A stretch of 64,000 nt of DNA from Actinospineispora spinosispora DSM 44797 (GCF_000429025.1 NZ_KE386833.1:1125771-1189770), one strand, 5' to 3'; positions 1 to 8,112 are shown, counted from the stretch's first letter. Translations and numbers: made by a program. Notes: generated from the sequence alone by a model not told the origin.

Positions 1-95
1 GCGGCGGCCGGGTCGGCGAGCTGCAGCAAGCCGTCCCTGACGGCCGCGACCAGGGCGTCGGCCTCGGATCGGGTGGCGCCAGAGTGTCCGGTCAT
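1..95 (-). CDS. Start of a probable TRAP permease gene (partial)
   Basis: Only the first 31 codons are in the window; the frame starts at ATG 95-93 and runs off the left edge (MTGHSGATRSEADALVAAVR...). The start codon shares one base with the stop of the TAXI receptor gene (TGATG), so translation is probably coupled. In TAXI-type TRAP systems the receptor gene is normally followed by a fused 4TM/12TM permease, and this soluble, acidic N-terminus would fit one. The function is inferred from position only; no membrane segment is visible yet. Confidence 0.5.
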   Translation of the reverse strand, partial: MTGHSGATRSEADALVAAVRDGLLQLADPAA

Positions 96-1057
96 CAGCC
101 GTGCAGCGCCCGATAGGCGGCGACGGCCCCTCGGTGCAAGGGGATGTCACCGGTGACGATCAGGCTGCGCGGGTCCAGGAACTGCGTGCCGAGGGCCTGC
201 CGGGGGACCAGGTGGGCGGCGCGCGTGACCAACACGCGGGTGACCGCACCGACGAGCTCCGGGTCGGCGCCGGGGGAGCACACCAGCAGGTTCGCCACGC
301 CGATCGTGGTCACCGCCGAGGCGGGTCCGTACGCGTCGGCGGGCACCGAGGCGGGCTCGTACACCGGGCCGTAGGTCGCCCGCAACGCCGGGATGACGTC
401 CCCCAGCGGTACGAGTCGGATGCCCTTGCGCGCATCCAGGGCGGCCAGTGCGGGTGTCGGGACGCCGCCGGACCACAGCATGGCGTCGATGCCACCGCCT
501 TCCAGCGCGGCGGTCGCGTCGGCGAGTGGGCGGTGCTGGACCGTCACCGGGTCTCGCGGCGCGGTGGGACTGAGCCCTGTGACGGCCAGCAGCCGATCGC
601 CGATCAGCTCGGCGCCGGAGCCCTGGGCACCGAGCGACAGCGTCCTCCCGGCGAGTTCGGAGACCGAGTGGACCGGGCTGGCCGCCTGCACGACCAGCTG
701 CAGATAGTTCTCGTAGACCCGCCCGACTGCGACCAGCGAGCCCGGAGGGCCTGGTGTCTGGGCCGCGTCGCTGAGCACGAGCGCCAGGTCGACCTCACCG
801 GCACGCAGCAGCCCGACGTTGTCGATGCTGCCTTCGGTGGCGACCGGCTCCGCCCGCAGCCGCGGCACCAGGGCCTCGATCTGCGCGGCGAGCAGCTCGG
901 CGAACTCCAGGTAGAGACCACCCGGCTCGCCTCCGGCGATGCGGATCGTGCGCGCCGGACCGGCGTAGAGACTGTCGGCGCAGCCCGTCGCGCAGGCCGC
1001 GACACCGAGCGCGAGCGTGTGCAGCGCGGTCCGGCGGGTCATCGACGGGATGGTCAT
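95..1057 (-). CDS. TAXI-family TRAP transporter solute receptor lipoprotein
   Basis: 320-residue exported solute receptor, expected to capture an organic acid or amino acid outside the membrane and hand it to a TRAP permease. The N-terminus has a twin Arg (TRR, residues 7-9), a hydrophobic stretch and a lipobox-like end (GVAACATGC, Cys22 or Cys26). The mature part begins IRIAGGEPGGLYLEFAELLA, which is the TAXI (TRAP-associated extracytoplasmic immunogenic) signature, and has LRAGEVDLALVLSD and the late FLDPRSLIVTGDIPLHRGA segment typical of the family. ATG 1057 was chosen because it overlaps the kinase stop as ATGA; an internal ATG five codons on is possible. It follows a two-component system, which suggests that the sensed ligand is also the transported one. 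Confidence 0.85.
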   Translation of the reverse strand: MTIPSMTRRTALHTLALGVAACATGCADSLYAGPARTIRIAGGEPGGLYLEFAELLAAQIEALVPRLRAEPVATEGSIDNVGLLRAGEVDLALVLSDAAQTPGPPGSLVAVGRVYENYLQLVVQAASPVHSVSELAGRTLSLGAQGSGAELIGDRLLAVTGLSPTAPRDPVTVQHRPLADATAALEGGGIDAMLWSGGVPTPALAALDARKGIRLVPLGDVIPALRATYGPVYEPASVPADAYGPASAVTTIGVANLLVCSPGADPELVGAVTRVLVTRAAHLVPRQALGTQFLDPRSLIVTGDIPLHRGAVAAYRALHG

Positions 1058-2460
1058 CGGTCCGCGCCCACCTGGGCCCGGGGCAGAGCCACCCGGACGG
1101 TCAGCCCGGACGGCTCGTTCGGGAGCACCCGGAGGGTGCCGCCTCGGGCGGTGACCAGCCGGTCGGCGATGGCGAGCCCGAGGCCGGTCCCGGGGCTGTC
1201 GCCGGTACGGGCCGCGCGCCAGAAGCGCTGGGTCGCGCGGGTGCGTTCGTCCTCGGACAACCCGCGCCCGGTATCGCTCACGTCGAGCTCGACGGAGTCC
1301 TGACGCAGCGTCGCCGAGACGCTGACCGTCGCTCCCGGACCGGCGTAGCGGATGGCGTTGTCGATCAGGACGTCCAGGACCTGCGACAGCTCGGAGTCGG
1401 TGCCGGCCACCGGAGCCATCGCCTCCGGTGCGACGGGCAGCTCGTCGACCAGCTCTACCCCGGCGTCGTGTGCCGCGAGCCGCCAGGCATCGAGCCTGCC
1501 GAGTACGACCACGTCCGGCCAGCACCAGGGCGTGCCGTCGTACTCGGGGTGGGCCGCGACCTGGTCGGCGGACGCCAACGCGAGCAGCCCGTCGAGCAGC
1601 GATTCCAGCCGCTCGACCTCGGCCGCCATCGATCGGTACGCCGGCTGGGCGTGTGGTGCGACGTCCGGCGCGAGCGAGTCGACCCGGAGCCGCAACGCGG
1701 CGAGCGGGTTGCGGAGCTGATGGGAGGCGTCGGCGACCAGCTGACGTTCCTTGTCGGAGGCGGCCACGACCGCATCGGACATCTTGTTGAACGACACGGC
1801 GAGCGCCCGGAGCTCGGGTGGCCCGCCGCCACCGGGCACGTGGGTGCCCTGCCGTCCGGCGGCGACCGCGAGCACTCCGCCCTCCAGCTGCGCCAGCGGG
1901 CGCAGCACCCACCGCGCCAGCACCATCGCGAGCGCCACGAAACCCAGCGCCGCGACGATCGCGCCGGCCAGGACCGTCGCCCAGGACCGGGCCACGTCGT
2001 CGGCGGCGTTCACCACCGAGATACGGAGCGCGACGACGCCGCCGATGTGGGTATCGGTGCCGATCGGACGGGTCAGGGTCACGCTGTCCCGGGACCAGGG
2101 TCGCAGCTGGGGCAGCCGTTGGCCGGGCTCGTTGCGCAGGGCACCCGCGATGAGCGGCGCGAGACCGGGTTCATCGGCACTGATGTCGCCGGCCGCGACG
2201 ATGGGCCTGCGCTGTTCGAGGATCAGCACGCCCTCCTGGTAGAGCGCGGCGTAGGCCTTGGCCTCCTGGGTGACCGTGGTGCGGTCACCGGTGGTGATGC
2301 TCTGCTGGGCGAGCACGGCGAACCGGTCGAGCGCAGCCACGCGGTCGATCAGCAGGCGTTGGGTCCGCTCCGCCGCCGTGCTGCTGAGCAGCGGCCAGGC
2401 GAACCCGGTGACCGCGACCGCCGCGAAGGTCAGCAGCGCGATCAGCAGTCGACGCCGCAC
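1054..2460 (-). CDS. Sensor histidine kinase, TctE-like
   Basis: 468-residue membrane histidine kinase. It has TM1 at about residues 5-27, an extracytoplasmic sensor region, TM2 near 161-182 and a HAMP linker. The phospho-acceptor is in ASHQLRNPLAAL (His247). The ATPase part has the N box DNAIRYA, G1 DTGRGL and G2 GTGLGLAI, so all catalytic motifs are intact. The start is GTG, 22 bases after the response-regulator stop. It overlaps the TAXI gene by four bases. Position between a metabolite symporter and a TAXI receptor resembles TctDE/DctS-type carboxylate sensing; the ligand is not known. Confidence 0.9.
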   Translation of the reverse strand: MRRRLLIALLTFAAVAVTGFAWPLLSSTAAERTQRLLIDRVAALDRFAVLAQQSITTGDRTTVTQEAKAYAALYQEGVLILEQRRPIVAAGDISADEPGLAPLIAGALRNEPGQRLPQLRPWSRDSVTLTRPIGTDTHIGGVVALRISVVNAADDVARSWATVLAGAIVAALGFVALAMVLARWVLRPLAQLEGGVLAVAAGRQGTHVPGGGGPPELRALAVSFNKMSDAVVAASDKERQLVADASHQLRNPLAALRLRVDSLAPDVAPHAQPAYRSMAAEVERLESLLDGLLALASADQVAAHPEYDGTPWCWPDVVVLGRLDAWRLAAHDAGVELVDELPVAPEAMAPVAGTDSELSQVLDVLIDNAIRYAGPGATVSVSATLRQDSVELDVSDTGRGLSEDERTRATQRFWRAARTGDSPGTGLGLAIADRLVTARGGTLRVLPNEPSGLTVRVALPRAQVGADR

Positions 2461-2482
2461 GGTGGTCCCACTGTCGTCGCTC

Positions 2483-3145
2483 TCACCCGAGCCGGTATCC
2501 GTAGCCTCGAATGGTCCGCAGCTGCTCCGGGTTGCCGAGCTTGGACCGCAGGGTCGCCATGTGGACGTCCAGCGACCGGGACACCGCGAGGTACGCGTCG
2601 CCCCACACCTGGTCCATGATCTGCTGACGGCTCACCGCGGTGCCGACCTTGCGCGCTAGCACCGTGAGCACGTCGAACTCCTTGTTGGTCAGCTCGACCT
2701 GCTCGCCGCCGACCGACACCGTGCGGGCGTCGAGGTCGATGCTCAGACCGGCGACCTCGACGACCTGAGCACTGCCCGGCCCGGCGCCCTCGGCCGGTGT
2801 ACGCCTGCTGACCGCCTCGATCCTGGCCAACAGCTCGCCGAGCCGGATCGGCTTGACCAGGTAGTCGTCGGCGCCGCCGCGCAGCCCACGCACCACGGAT
2901 CGTTCGTCACCGCGCGCGGTCAGCACCAGCACCGGGATGGTGCTGATCTTGCGCAGCCTGCGCAGGACCTCGAGCCCGTCGATGTCCGGCAGGCCGAGAT
3001 CGAGCAGGAGTACGTCCGCGTGATGGTGCGCGGTGAGTGCGTCGGCGCCGTGCCGGCGCCAGGTCGGCTGATGGCCGTTGGCGCCGAGCACGTCGACGAG
3101 GGCCTGGGCAACAGCGTCGTTGTCCTCGACCAGCAGTACCCGCAT
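2483..3145 (-). CDS. OmpR-family response regulator, TctD-like
   Basis: 220-residue regulator. The receiver domain starts MRVLLVEDND, has the phospho-acceptor Asp49 in LLLDLGLPD, the conserved Thr in VLTARGD and Lys in YLVKPI. The C-terminal winged helix ends with the usual RGYGYRL. It is read just before its kinase and begins 8 bases after the stop of the MFS symporter gene, so all these genes are probably one transcript. It likely controls this transporter operon; no operator could be singled out. Confidence 0.92.
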   Translation of the reverse strand: MRVLLVEDNDAVAQALVDVLGANGHQPTWRRHGADALTAHHHADVLLLDLGLPDIDGLEVLRRLRKISTIPVLVLTARGDERSVVRGLRGGADDYLVKPIRLGELLARIEAVSRRTPAEGAGPGSAQVVEVAGLSIDLDARTVSVGGEQVELTNKEFDVLTVLARKVGTAVSRQQIMDQVWGDAYLAVSRSLDVHMATLRSKLGNPEQLRTIRGYGYRLG

Positions 3146-3153
3146 AGGTGCCC

Positions 3154-4491
3154 TCAGCTCGCCCGATGTGCCGTCCCGTCGGCGGAGGCGGCGTCAGCGT
3201 CCAGCGGCGAGTTACGTGAAGTCTCCCGCATGGTGCCGTACACGATCAACGAGATCAGCGCACAACCCGCAACGTAGTAGTAGAAACTCTCCTCGTAGCC
3301 AGCTTCCTTCAGCTTCAGCGCGACGAAAGGAACACTCCCGCCGAAGATCGCTACCGTTATTCCGTAGGGCAGCCCGACGCCCAAGGCGCGGATCTCGGTG
3401 GGAAATAGCTCAGCCTTCACGATGGCATTGATCGAAGTATACCCGCTCACGATCACAAGGCCGGCCATCATGATGGAAAAGGCGCCGTAAACATTGTGAG
3501 TGTCCGCAAGTATTGTCAGGAGCGGCACGGTACATAGAGTTCCGCCGAATCCAAAGAACAAGAGAAGAGGTCGACGGCCGATGCGGTCGGATAGTGCCCC
3601 TATCGCTGGCTGCATAGCAATAAAAATCAGTAGCGCGATGAAGTTGATCACAGCCACCGATTCCCTAGGGATCTTCGAAGTCAACTCCATAAATTGTAGT
3701 AGATAGTTGGTGAATGTGTAGAACGCCACGGTTCCGCCGAGGGTCAGACCCACGACGATCAAGCACTGTCGAGGGTACTGCATCAAGACACGCAGTCCGC
3801 CACGCGATGTACTGTTATTCTTACTCGCGGCGGTGTAGCTTGCGGACTCGTCCATGCTGCGGCGCAGATACATCGCAATGACCGCGCCGAGAGCGCCGAT
3901 GGCAAATGCGATCCGCCATCCCCAGCTCTCGAGAGCCTCTTTGCCAAGGATCTGATTCAAGAGGATCTGAAGGCCTAGGGCGACCAACTGTCCTGCTACG
4001 AGCGTGACGTATTGGAAGCTGGAATAGAAGCCGCGCTTGCCGGCGGTCGCTACCTCCGACATGTAGGTCGCGGAGGTGCCGTATTCACCACCAACAGACA
4101 AACCCTGGAGTAGCCGGGCTACTACGAGTAGAATTGGAGCGGCAATACTGATGGTGGAATATCCAGGGGTCACAGCAATGAGGAGTGAGCCGCCGGCCAT
4201 GAGGGTAACCGATACAGTGAGTGAGCGACGGCGGCCATAGCGGTCGGCGAAAAGGCCGAAGAGCCATCCGCCGAGCGGTCGCATCAGGAAGCCCACTGCG
4301 AAGATTGCAGCGGTGTTCAGTACCTGAGCGGTAAGGTTTCCGCGGGGGAAGAACGTAGCCGCGAAATAGGTGCTGAATGCCAGGTATGTATACCAGTCGT
4401 ACCACTCGATCAGATTTCCGATCGAGCCTTTGGTGATGTTGCTGATCACGCGCCGCTCGCTGGATGGAGCGGTGTCCGTAGAGTGCGTCAT
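3154..4491 (-). CDS. MFS metabolite:H+ symporter (MHS family)
   Basis: 445-residue, 12-helix major facilitator of the metabolite:proton symporter type (shikimate/citrate/ketoglutarate permease relatives). Seen are IGNLIEWYDWYTY in helix 1, the loop DRYGRRRSL after helix 2, GLSVGGEYGTSATYMSE, and the second-half loop SDRIGRRPLLL. ATG 4491 is chosen because GGAGG lies five bases upstream; an open frame runs further up but without such a site. It is the first gene of the TCS-TAXI operon. Its codon use is clearly AT-richer than that of the next gene, with many A/T third positions, so this gene has probably been acquired separately. Confidence 0.9.
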   Translation of the reverse strand: MTHSTDTAPSSERRVISNITKGSIGNLIEWYDWYTYLAFSTYFAATFFPRGNLTAQVLNTAAIFAVGFLMRPLGGWLFGLFADRYGRRRSLTVSVTLMAGGSLLIAVTPGYSTISIAAPILLVVARLLQGLSVGGEYGTSATYMSEVATAGKRGFYSSFQYVTLVAGQLVALGLQILLNQILGKEALESWGWRIAFAIGALGAVIAMYLRRSMDESASYTAASKNNSTSRGGLRVLMQYPRQCLIVVGLTLGGTVAFYTFTNYLLQFMELTSKIPRESVAVINFIALLIFIAMQPAIGALSDRIGRRPLLLFFGFGGTLCTVPLLTILADTHNVYGAFSIMMAGLVIVSGYTSINAIVKAELFPTEIRALGVGLPYGITVAIFGGSVPFVALKLKEAGYEESFYYYVAGCALISLIVYGTMRETSRNSPLDADAASADGTAHRAS

Positions 4492-4972
4492 TGGGCCTCC
4501 AGTGGTGATGTGGATGACGATCGCGTCTCGGGGAGTGCCCGACAAGGTGGTGGAGGCTGTATTTACATCCGCTTAGTGTTCGGCCTGCGACATGCAGGGG
4601 TGTCGTGCCTGACCCCGGTGCTACTACACGTTGTTCGTCGCTGCCGGCACCAGGTTGTTGAGTCGCGCCACTTGGTGAACTGGGCTTGCATGAGGGGTAA
4701 GCCGTATCAGCGTTCTATGAGGAGCGCTCAAGCTGCAGCTATCGGTAAGGGTTCGGGCGAAGGAGCCTGAGGTCGTGTGACACTCCGAGACAAGCTAGCG
4801 CCCTAGCAGGAAGATCGGTAAAGATCAACCGCTACCTTGTCTATCAGACGAAGATGGCAGCTTTTCGAAGATGCTGCCACAGACTGTAAAGATGACGTAC
4901 TTACTCGCAGTCGACGGAGTAGCCTGGATTCGCTCCAAAGCGGAAGATGTCCAAGGGGAAGATGAGTGAAAC
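4492..4972. other. Intergenic region, no convincing gene
   Basis: About 480 bases with lower G+C than the flanks. Short open frames on both strands lack family features. The right half carries seven scattered copies of AAGAT/GAAGATG (near 4811, 4822, 4850, 4867, 4888, 4942 and 4959) and a small hairpin with arms GGCAGC and GCTGCC around 4854-4876. It must hold the promoters of the divergent symporter operon and of the 4973 gene, but I cannot assign boxes. Confidence 0.4.
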
Positions 4973-5350
4973 TTGACTGAGGTGGGTCCTGTCAGAAAGC
5001 TCGCCAGCATGCTCGTCGTCGGATTTAGTGCGGTGCTGCTCCTCCTTACCACGACTTCGGTTGCAGCGGGCGCGACGGTTCAGGCTGAGCCTGTTCATCG
5101 CCTGACTCTGGGTGGACCCGACAGGGTTTCGGGTTACAGTATTCACGCTAGAGATCAGATGAGGCTTCGAGGTATCACCGAGCAAGACGTAGAGCTAACG
5201 GTAATGCTGCACGCAGGGGCAAGTTTTCGGAATCGCGAGGGGAGCTGGCAATATTCCGACAGGCAGAATCCGGGTGGTGCGGTTGTTTGTCTTAACGATG
5301 ACGGATGGGTAGTCACGGTGTGGTGGAAAGACAGGCGGGAGCGGCGTTAA
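4973..5350 (+). CDS. Small secreted protein with DUF4258-like domain
   Basis: 125 residues. The N-terminus (VRKLASMLVVGFSAVLLLLTT then SVAAGA) is a good Sec signal peptide, cleaved near residue 32. The mature part contains YSIHARDQMRLRGITEQDVE, which matches the opening of DUF4258, and then a short strand-rich end (GGAVVCLNDDGWVVTVWW). DUF4258 proteins are usually small cytoplasmic toxin-like proteins, so an exported version is unusual. The next gene starts directly after the stop (TAA-GTG) and encodes a DUF2283-like partner. Start uncertain: TTG 4973, or GTG 4982 in frame. Low G+C compared with the window suggests transfer. The domain match is by eye. Confidence 0.7.
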   Translation: MTEVGPVRKLASMLVVGFSAVLLLLTTTSVAAGATVQAEPVHRLTLGGPDRVSGYSIHARDQMRLRGITEQDVELTVMLHAGASFRNREGSWQYSDRQNPGGAVVCLNDDGWVVTVWWKDRRERR

Positions 5351-5578
5351 GTGAAGAGCGTGAATGAGTATCCGATGATAACGAGCCGAGACGCCGATAA
5401 TAATGTAGCGTACCTGGCCTTTGCGTCACTCAAGCCGGGCGGATCAGCTTACAGTCTCACCGCGCAAGATGCGGATGGCGAGACCGCCTTAGTGCTGGAT
5501 TTCGGGCATGATGGCGAGCTTCTCGGTATCGAGATGCTTAATGCTGAACGGCAAATGCCCAGACTATATCGAATTTGA
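5351..5578 (+). CDS. DUF2283-like small protein, possible antitoxin or immunity partner
   Basis: 75-residue protein with no signal peptide. ITSRDADNNVAYLAF near the start and LVLDFGHDGELLGIEMLNA near the end follow the DUF2283 pattern (Asp-rich opening strand, then a strand ending in GIExLNA). DUF2283 and DUF4258 genes are often adjacent and are proposed toxin-antitoxin pairs. GTG 5351 follows the upstream TAA with no gap, with GGGAG ten bases upstream, so translation is probably coupled. Because the partner looks exported and this one cytoplasmic, an immunity-type role is possible; this is inference. Confidence 0.7.
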   Translation: MKSVNEYPMITSRDADNNVAYLAFASLKPGGSAYSLTAQDADGETALVLDFGHDGELLGIEMLNAERQMPRLYRI

Positions 5579-5630
5579 CGGTTTATACCAAGATAGTATC
5601 CATCCCACGTAAAGCTTGGAGTTGATTCTC

Positions 5631-5951
5631 GTGAGAGTAGTAGCAGCTTCGATTATTTCTGTGGCGCTATCGCTTTCCGGCTTGCTGTTTGCTGCCGGCT
5701 CTGCGAATGCTTCACCAGGAGAGCATCCCTGTGGGAAGTCTGTTGAAGACGGCGTTCCGCCGACAATTTTCTGGAGCAACTGTGATCCTCAGCCGGTGAC
5801 ACTGCATATTGATTACCTAATGTTGCCGGATCGAAACCATTGCTTGCAGTCTGGTGAGACTCAGTGGTTTGGTCCGCCCGCCGGGACCGATGCAGACACT
5901 TCGGGAGTGAACAATGTGAAAGACGTGACTCTAGTTAGGAAGGGTTGCTAG
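5631..5951 (+). CDS. Small secreted Cys-containing protein
   Basis: 106 residues from GTG 5631, with TTGGAG upstream. Signal peptide about residues 1-27 (ISVALSLSGLLFAAGSANA). The mature protein has four cysteines (HPCGKS, SNCDPQ, NHCLQS and the terminal KGC), probably two disulfides, with an aromatic core WSNCDPQPVTLHIDYL. The pattern recalls DUF6355-type secreted proteins, but I am not certain. It closes the AT-rich block and is followed by a perfect hairpin. No function can be assigned. Confidence 0.65.
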   Translation: MRVVAASIISVALSLSGLLFAAGSANASPGEHPCGKSVEDGVPPTIFWSNCDPQPVTLHIDYLMLPDRNHCLQSGETQWFGPPAGTDADTSGVNNVKDVTLVRKGC

Positions 5952-6024
5952 CTGCTATCGCGCCATCTACGCCGCCCGGCTGACGCTGAGTGTGCCCGGG
6001 TGAAGTAGGCAATAGTGCCAGTTC

Positions 6025-6053
6025 GAGTAAGGCTCCCTGTAGGAGCCTTACTC
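6025..6053. terminator. Perfect hairpin terminator
   Basis: Arms GAGTAAGGCTCC (6025-6036) and GGAGCCTTACTC (6042-6053), 12 of 12 pairs with a five-base loop. It lies between the convergent 5631 and 6105 genes, so it may act in both directions. No T-run follows, as is common in actinobacteria. Confidence 0.8.
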
Positions 6054-6104
6054 GTGCGTACGTGGGTCGACGGTTGAACAACTCTGTCTGAGCATTGCCG
6101 ACGG

Positions 6105-6809
6105 TCAGGCGCTGACCTTGTCGAGCTTGGTGCGTCGGTTGAGGACCGGGTCGTCGCTGCGGATCAACCCGTCGCGCAACCAGACCCGGCGGGTGCAGTA
6201 CTCCGCCACCTCGTCCTCGTGCGTGATGATCACGATCGTCGCGCCCGCCGCGTTCAGCTCGGTGAACAGCTCCATGATCTCGGTCGTCGACTTGGTGTCG
6301 AGCGCGCCCGTCGGCTCGTCGGCCAGAATGATCGCGGGGTCGTTGATCAAGGCGCGGGCAATGGCGACGCGCTGCTTCTGACCACCCGACAGTTCGCTCG
6401 GCACGTGCCCCAGACGAGTACCGAGCCCGACCCGTTCTAGGGCTGCCCTGGCCTTGGCGCGGCGATTGCGGACACCGTTGTACACCAATGGCAATTCCAC
6501 ATTCCGAATTGCGCTGGTCCGCGGAATCAAATTGAAGGACTGGAACACGAAGCCGATTTTCTGGCCACGGGCCTTGGCCAGCTGCTTCTTGGACAGCTTC
6601 GTCACGTCGACGCCGTCCAACAGGTAGTGCCCGGTCGACGGGGCGTCCAGGCAGCCCAGGATGTTCATCAACGTGCTCTTGCCCGACCCTGACGGCCCCA
6701 TGATCGCGACCATCTCACCAGCTGAAACATTCAGGTCGATCCCGTGCAGGATCGTCATCTGTCCCTCGGCCATGCTGAAGGACTTCTTGATGCCCTCGAG
6801 TTCGATCAT
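6105..6809 (-). CDS. ABC transporter ATP-binding protein, MacB/LolD type
   Basis: 234-residue nucleotide-binding subunit of the export-type MacB/LolD/FtsE group. Walker A GPSGSGKST, Q-loop FVFQSFNL, signature LSGGQKQRVAIARAL, Walker B IILADEPTGALD, H-loop IITHE. ATG 6809 is preferred over the GTG just upstream because AGGAG lies four bases before it. Family members work with an FtsX/MacB-like permease that is nearly always next door; none is found on either side, so the gene is an orphan in this window. Its start region carries a direct repeat. Confidence 0.9.
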   Translation of the reverse strand: MIELEGIKKSFSMAEGQMTILHGIDLNVSAGEMVAIMGPSGSGKSTLMNILGCLDAPSTGHYLLDGVDVTKLSKKQLAKARGQKIGFVFQSFNLIPRTSAIRNVELPLVYNGVRNRRAKARAALERVGLGTRLGHVPSELSGGQKQRVAIARALINDPAIILADEPTGALDTKSTTEIMELFTELNAAGATIVIITHEDEVAEYCTRRVWLRDGLIRSDDPVLNRRTKLDKVSA

Positions 6810-6825
6810 CACGCTCCTAGGTCGA

Positions 6826-6872
6826 AGCGCCGTTGCTCCACGTCAGTCGGTCCAGCGCCGTCGTTCCACGTC
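6826..6872. repeat. Two imperfect direct repeats upstream of the ABC ATPase
   Basis: Copies at 6826-6844 and 6854-6872, both starting AGCGCCGT and ending TTCCACGTC or CTCCACGTC (17 of 19 identical), 28 bases apart. They sit 17-63 bases upstream of the ATPase start, where a regulator or polymerase would bind. No matching regulator is known. Confidence 0.5.
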
Positions 6873-7261
6873 GACAATAGTTGATCGCCACTGAGAGACC
6901 ACTGGGAGCAACGAATTCACCGGCGTCATTAAGAATTACCTGTGAATTCCGACCGCTTTCGACTCGTCGTCGAGGCCGGCGGACCATTCTCGCAGGGTAG
7001 TGCGGCCGGTTACGGAGAGGAAAAGCGCCAGCTCAGCGCCGCGGGACGAGCGCCGACGCAGCCTCTGACCACGGGATTGTCTTGTCACGGCCCGGTCTCG
7101 GACGACGCTGGAGACGTGCGACGTGATGACTATCACGTCGATCCGTCGCGAGTGCCCGAAAGCGGGCGGAGGGACGGAGGGGCCCGTCGCCGTCGACCCG
7201 AGGTGGATACTGGGCGACACGTATCGTGCGTCGGAGCAGCTTGCGGGAGGAGCACAACGTC
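6873..7261. other. Intergenic region, no convincing gene
   Basis: About 390 bases. Overlapping open frames in both directions have no recognisable domain and no clear ribosome site until the GTG at 7262. It should contain the ATPase promoter (leftward) and that of the small membrane protein (rightward). Confidence 0.4.
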
Positions 7262-7375
7262 GTGAACCCCTTTACCAGGATTGCTCTGGAGGCGGCCGCG
7301 CTCATCATCGGGTTCATCGTTCTCGCGGTGCTCCTGGCCTACCTGGGCGGAGCGTTCACGTTCGGCTCCCAGTGA
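7262..7375 (+). CDS. Single-pass small membrane protein
   Basis: 37 residues from GTG 7262: polar start NPFTRIALE, then one hydrophobic helix (AAALIIGFIVLAVLLAYLGGA) and a short tail. GGGAGGAG lies nine bases upstream, which makes translation likely. It overlaps the 3' end of the convergent membrane-protein gene by 20 bases. No family is recognised. Confidence 0.55.
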   Translation: MNPFTRIALEAAALIIGFIVLAVLLAYLGGAFTFGSQ

Positions 7376-8057
7376 GCTCGGGAGCCGGGCGAGCGGAGAC
7401 GCGCGTGCGCTCCAGCCACCATTCCGCGACCAGAATGTTGACCACCCAGCTCAGCCACACGCTCGCGCCGGCCGCTGCCTGGATCATCGCGGTCTCGTTG
7501 CCGCCGTACGTGGTGTCCAGCTGAGTCTCGGCGACGGCGAGGCAGGCGAAGAGCCATACCCGGTTGGCGACGATCGACGTGGTCAGCGCGAAGCTGCGGA
7601 TCATCCATCTGCGATGTTCCGCGTAGCGACGCCGACGCGCGGTTCGGTAGCCCCGCACCGAGGTGTACAGCCACAGCACGGCGAGCAGTGTGTTGCCGAT
7701 CGACGAGACGAACCCGCTGCTGCTCACCGGCGCGACACCGAGCACCAGGACGGCGGCGGGGAACACGCCCAGGAAGAAGTAGGCGCGTCCGGCCAGCCGG
7801 TGAAGGAGTGGGAAGTGCCGCCGTAACCACGGCCACACCTGCAGGCAGCAGGTGAGCAGGGCGACCGAGCCGAAGAAGATATGTCCGACCAGCAGGGCGT
7901 AGTGCGGCGGATATCCCGGGCGCGGCGGTACGAGCGACTGGGCCGGATCGAGCGTGAGATAGCGGGGGAGCGACACCACCAGGAAGAGAACGACGAGGAC
8001 GAGCAGCGGCGCGATCCAGGGGCGTCGCCACCAGTAGGTGGCATTTCGGGTTCGCAT
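7356..8057 (-). CDS. DUF2306-like multi-pass membrane protein
   Basis: 233 residues with about six to seven hydrophobic helices: LLVLVVLFLVVSLPRYL near residue 20, HYALLVGHIFFGSVALLTC, HRLAGRAYFFLG, LLAVLWLYTSVRGYRTA, HRRWMIRSFALTTS, and a C-terminal helix. The HRxxGRxYFxxG and EHRRWMIRS patterns are those of DUF2306/YesK-type proteins, whose histidines suggest haem or quinone handling but whose role is unknown. ATG 8057 has GGGAGG seven bases upstream. It is divergent from a tetR gene over two tandem palindromes, so it is very likely the target of that repressor. Confidence 0.8.
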   Translation of the reverse strand: MRTRNATYWWRRPWIAPLLVLVVLFLVVSLPRYLTLDPAQSLVPPRPGYPPHYALLVGHIFFGSVALLTCCLQVWPWLRRHFPLLHRLAGRAYFFLGVFPAAVLVLGVAPVSSSGFVSSIGNTLLAVLWLYTSVRGYRTARRRRYAEHRRWMIRSFALTTSIVANRVWLFACLAVAETQLDTTYGGNETAMIQAAAGASVWLSWVVNILVAEWWLERTRVSARPAPELTGSRT

Positions 8058-8112
8058 GAATGGTCCTCCCGCACGTGTCGCCAAGGGCGGAACGCTGCTG
8101 GAACGGCGCTCC

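Noticed and set aside
95..1912. A 605-codon minus-strand open frame running through the kinase and into the TAXI gene
   Set aside because: Only the last 320 codons (from ATG 1057) have TAXI features. The first part is an out-of-frame, Arg-rich shadow of the histidine kinase.
4483..4770. A 95-codon plus-strand frame upstream of the AT-rich genes
   Set aside because: No ribosome site, begins inside the MFS 5' end, and the translation has no protein-like pattern.
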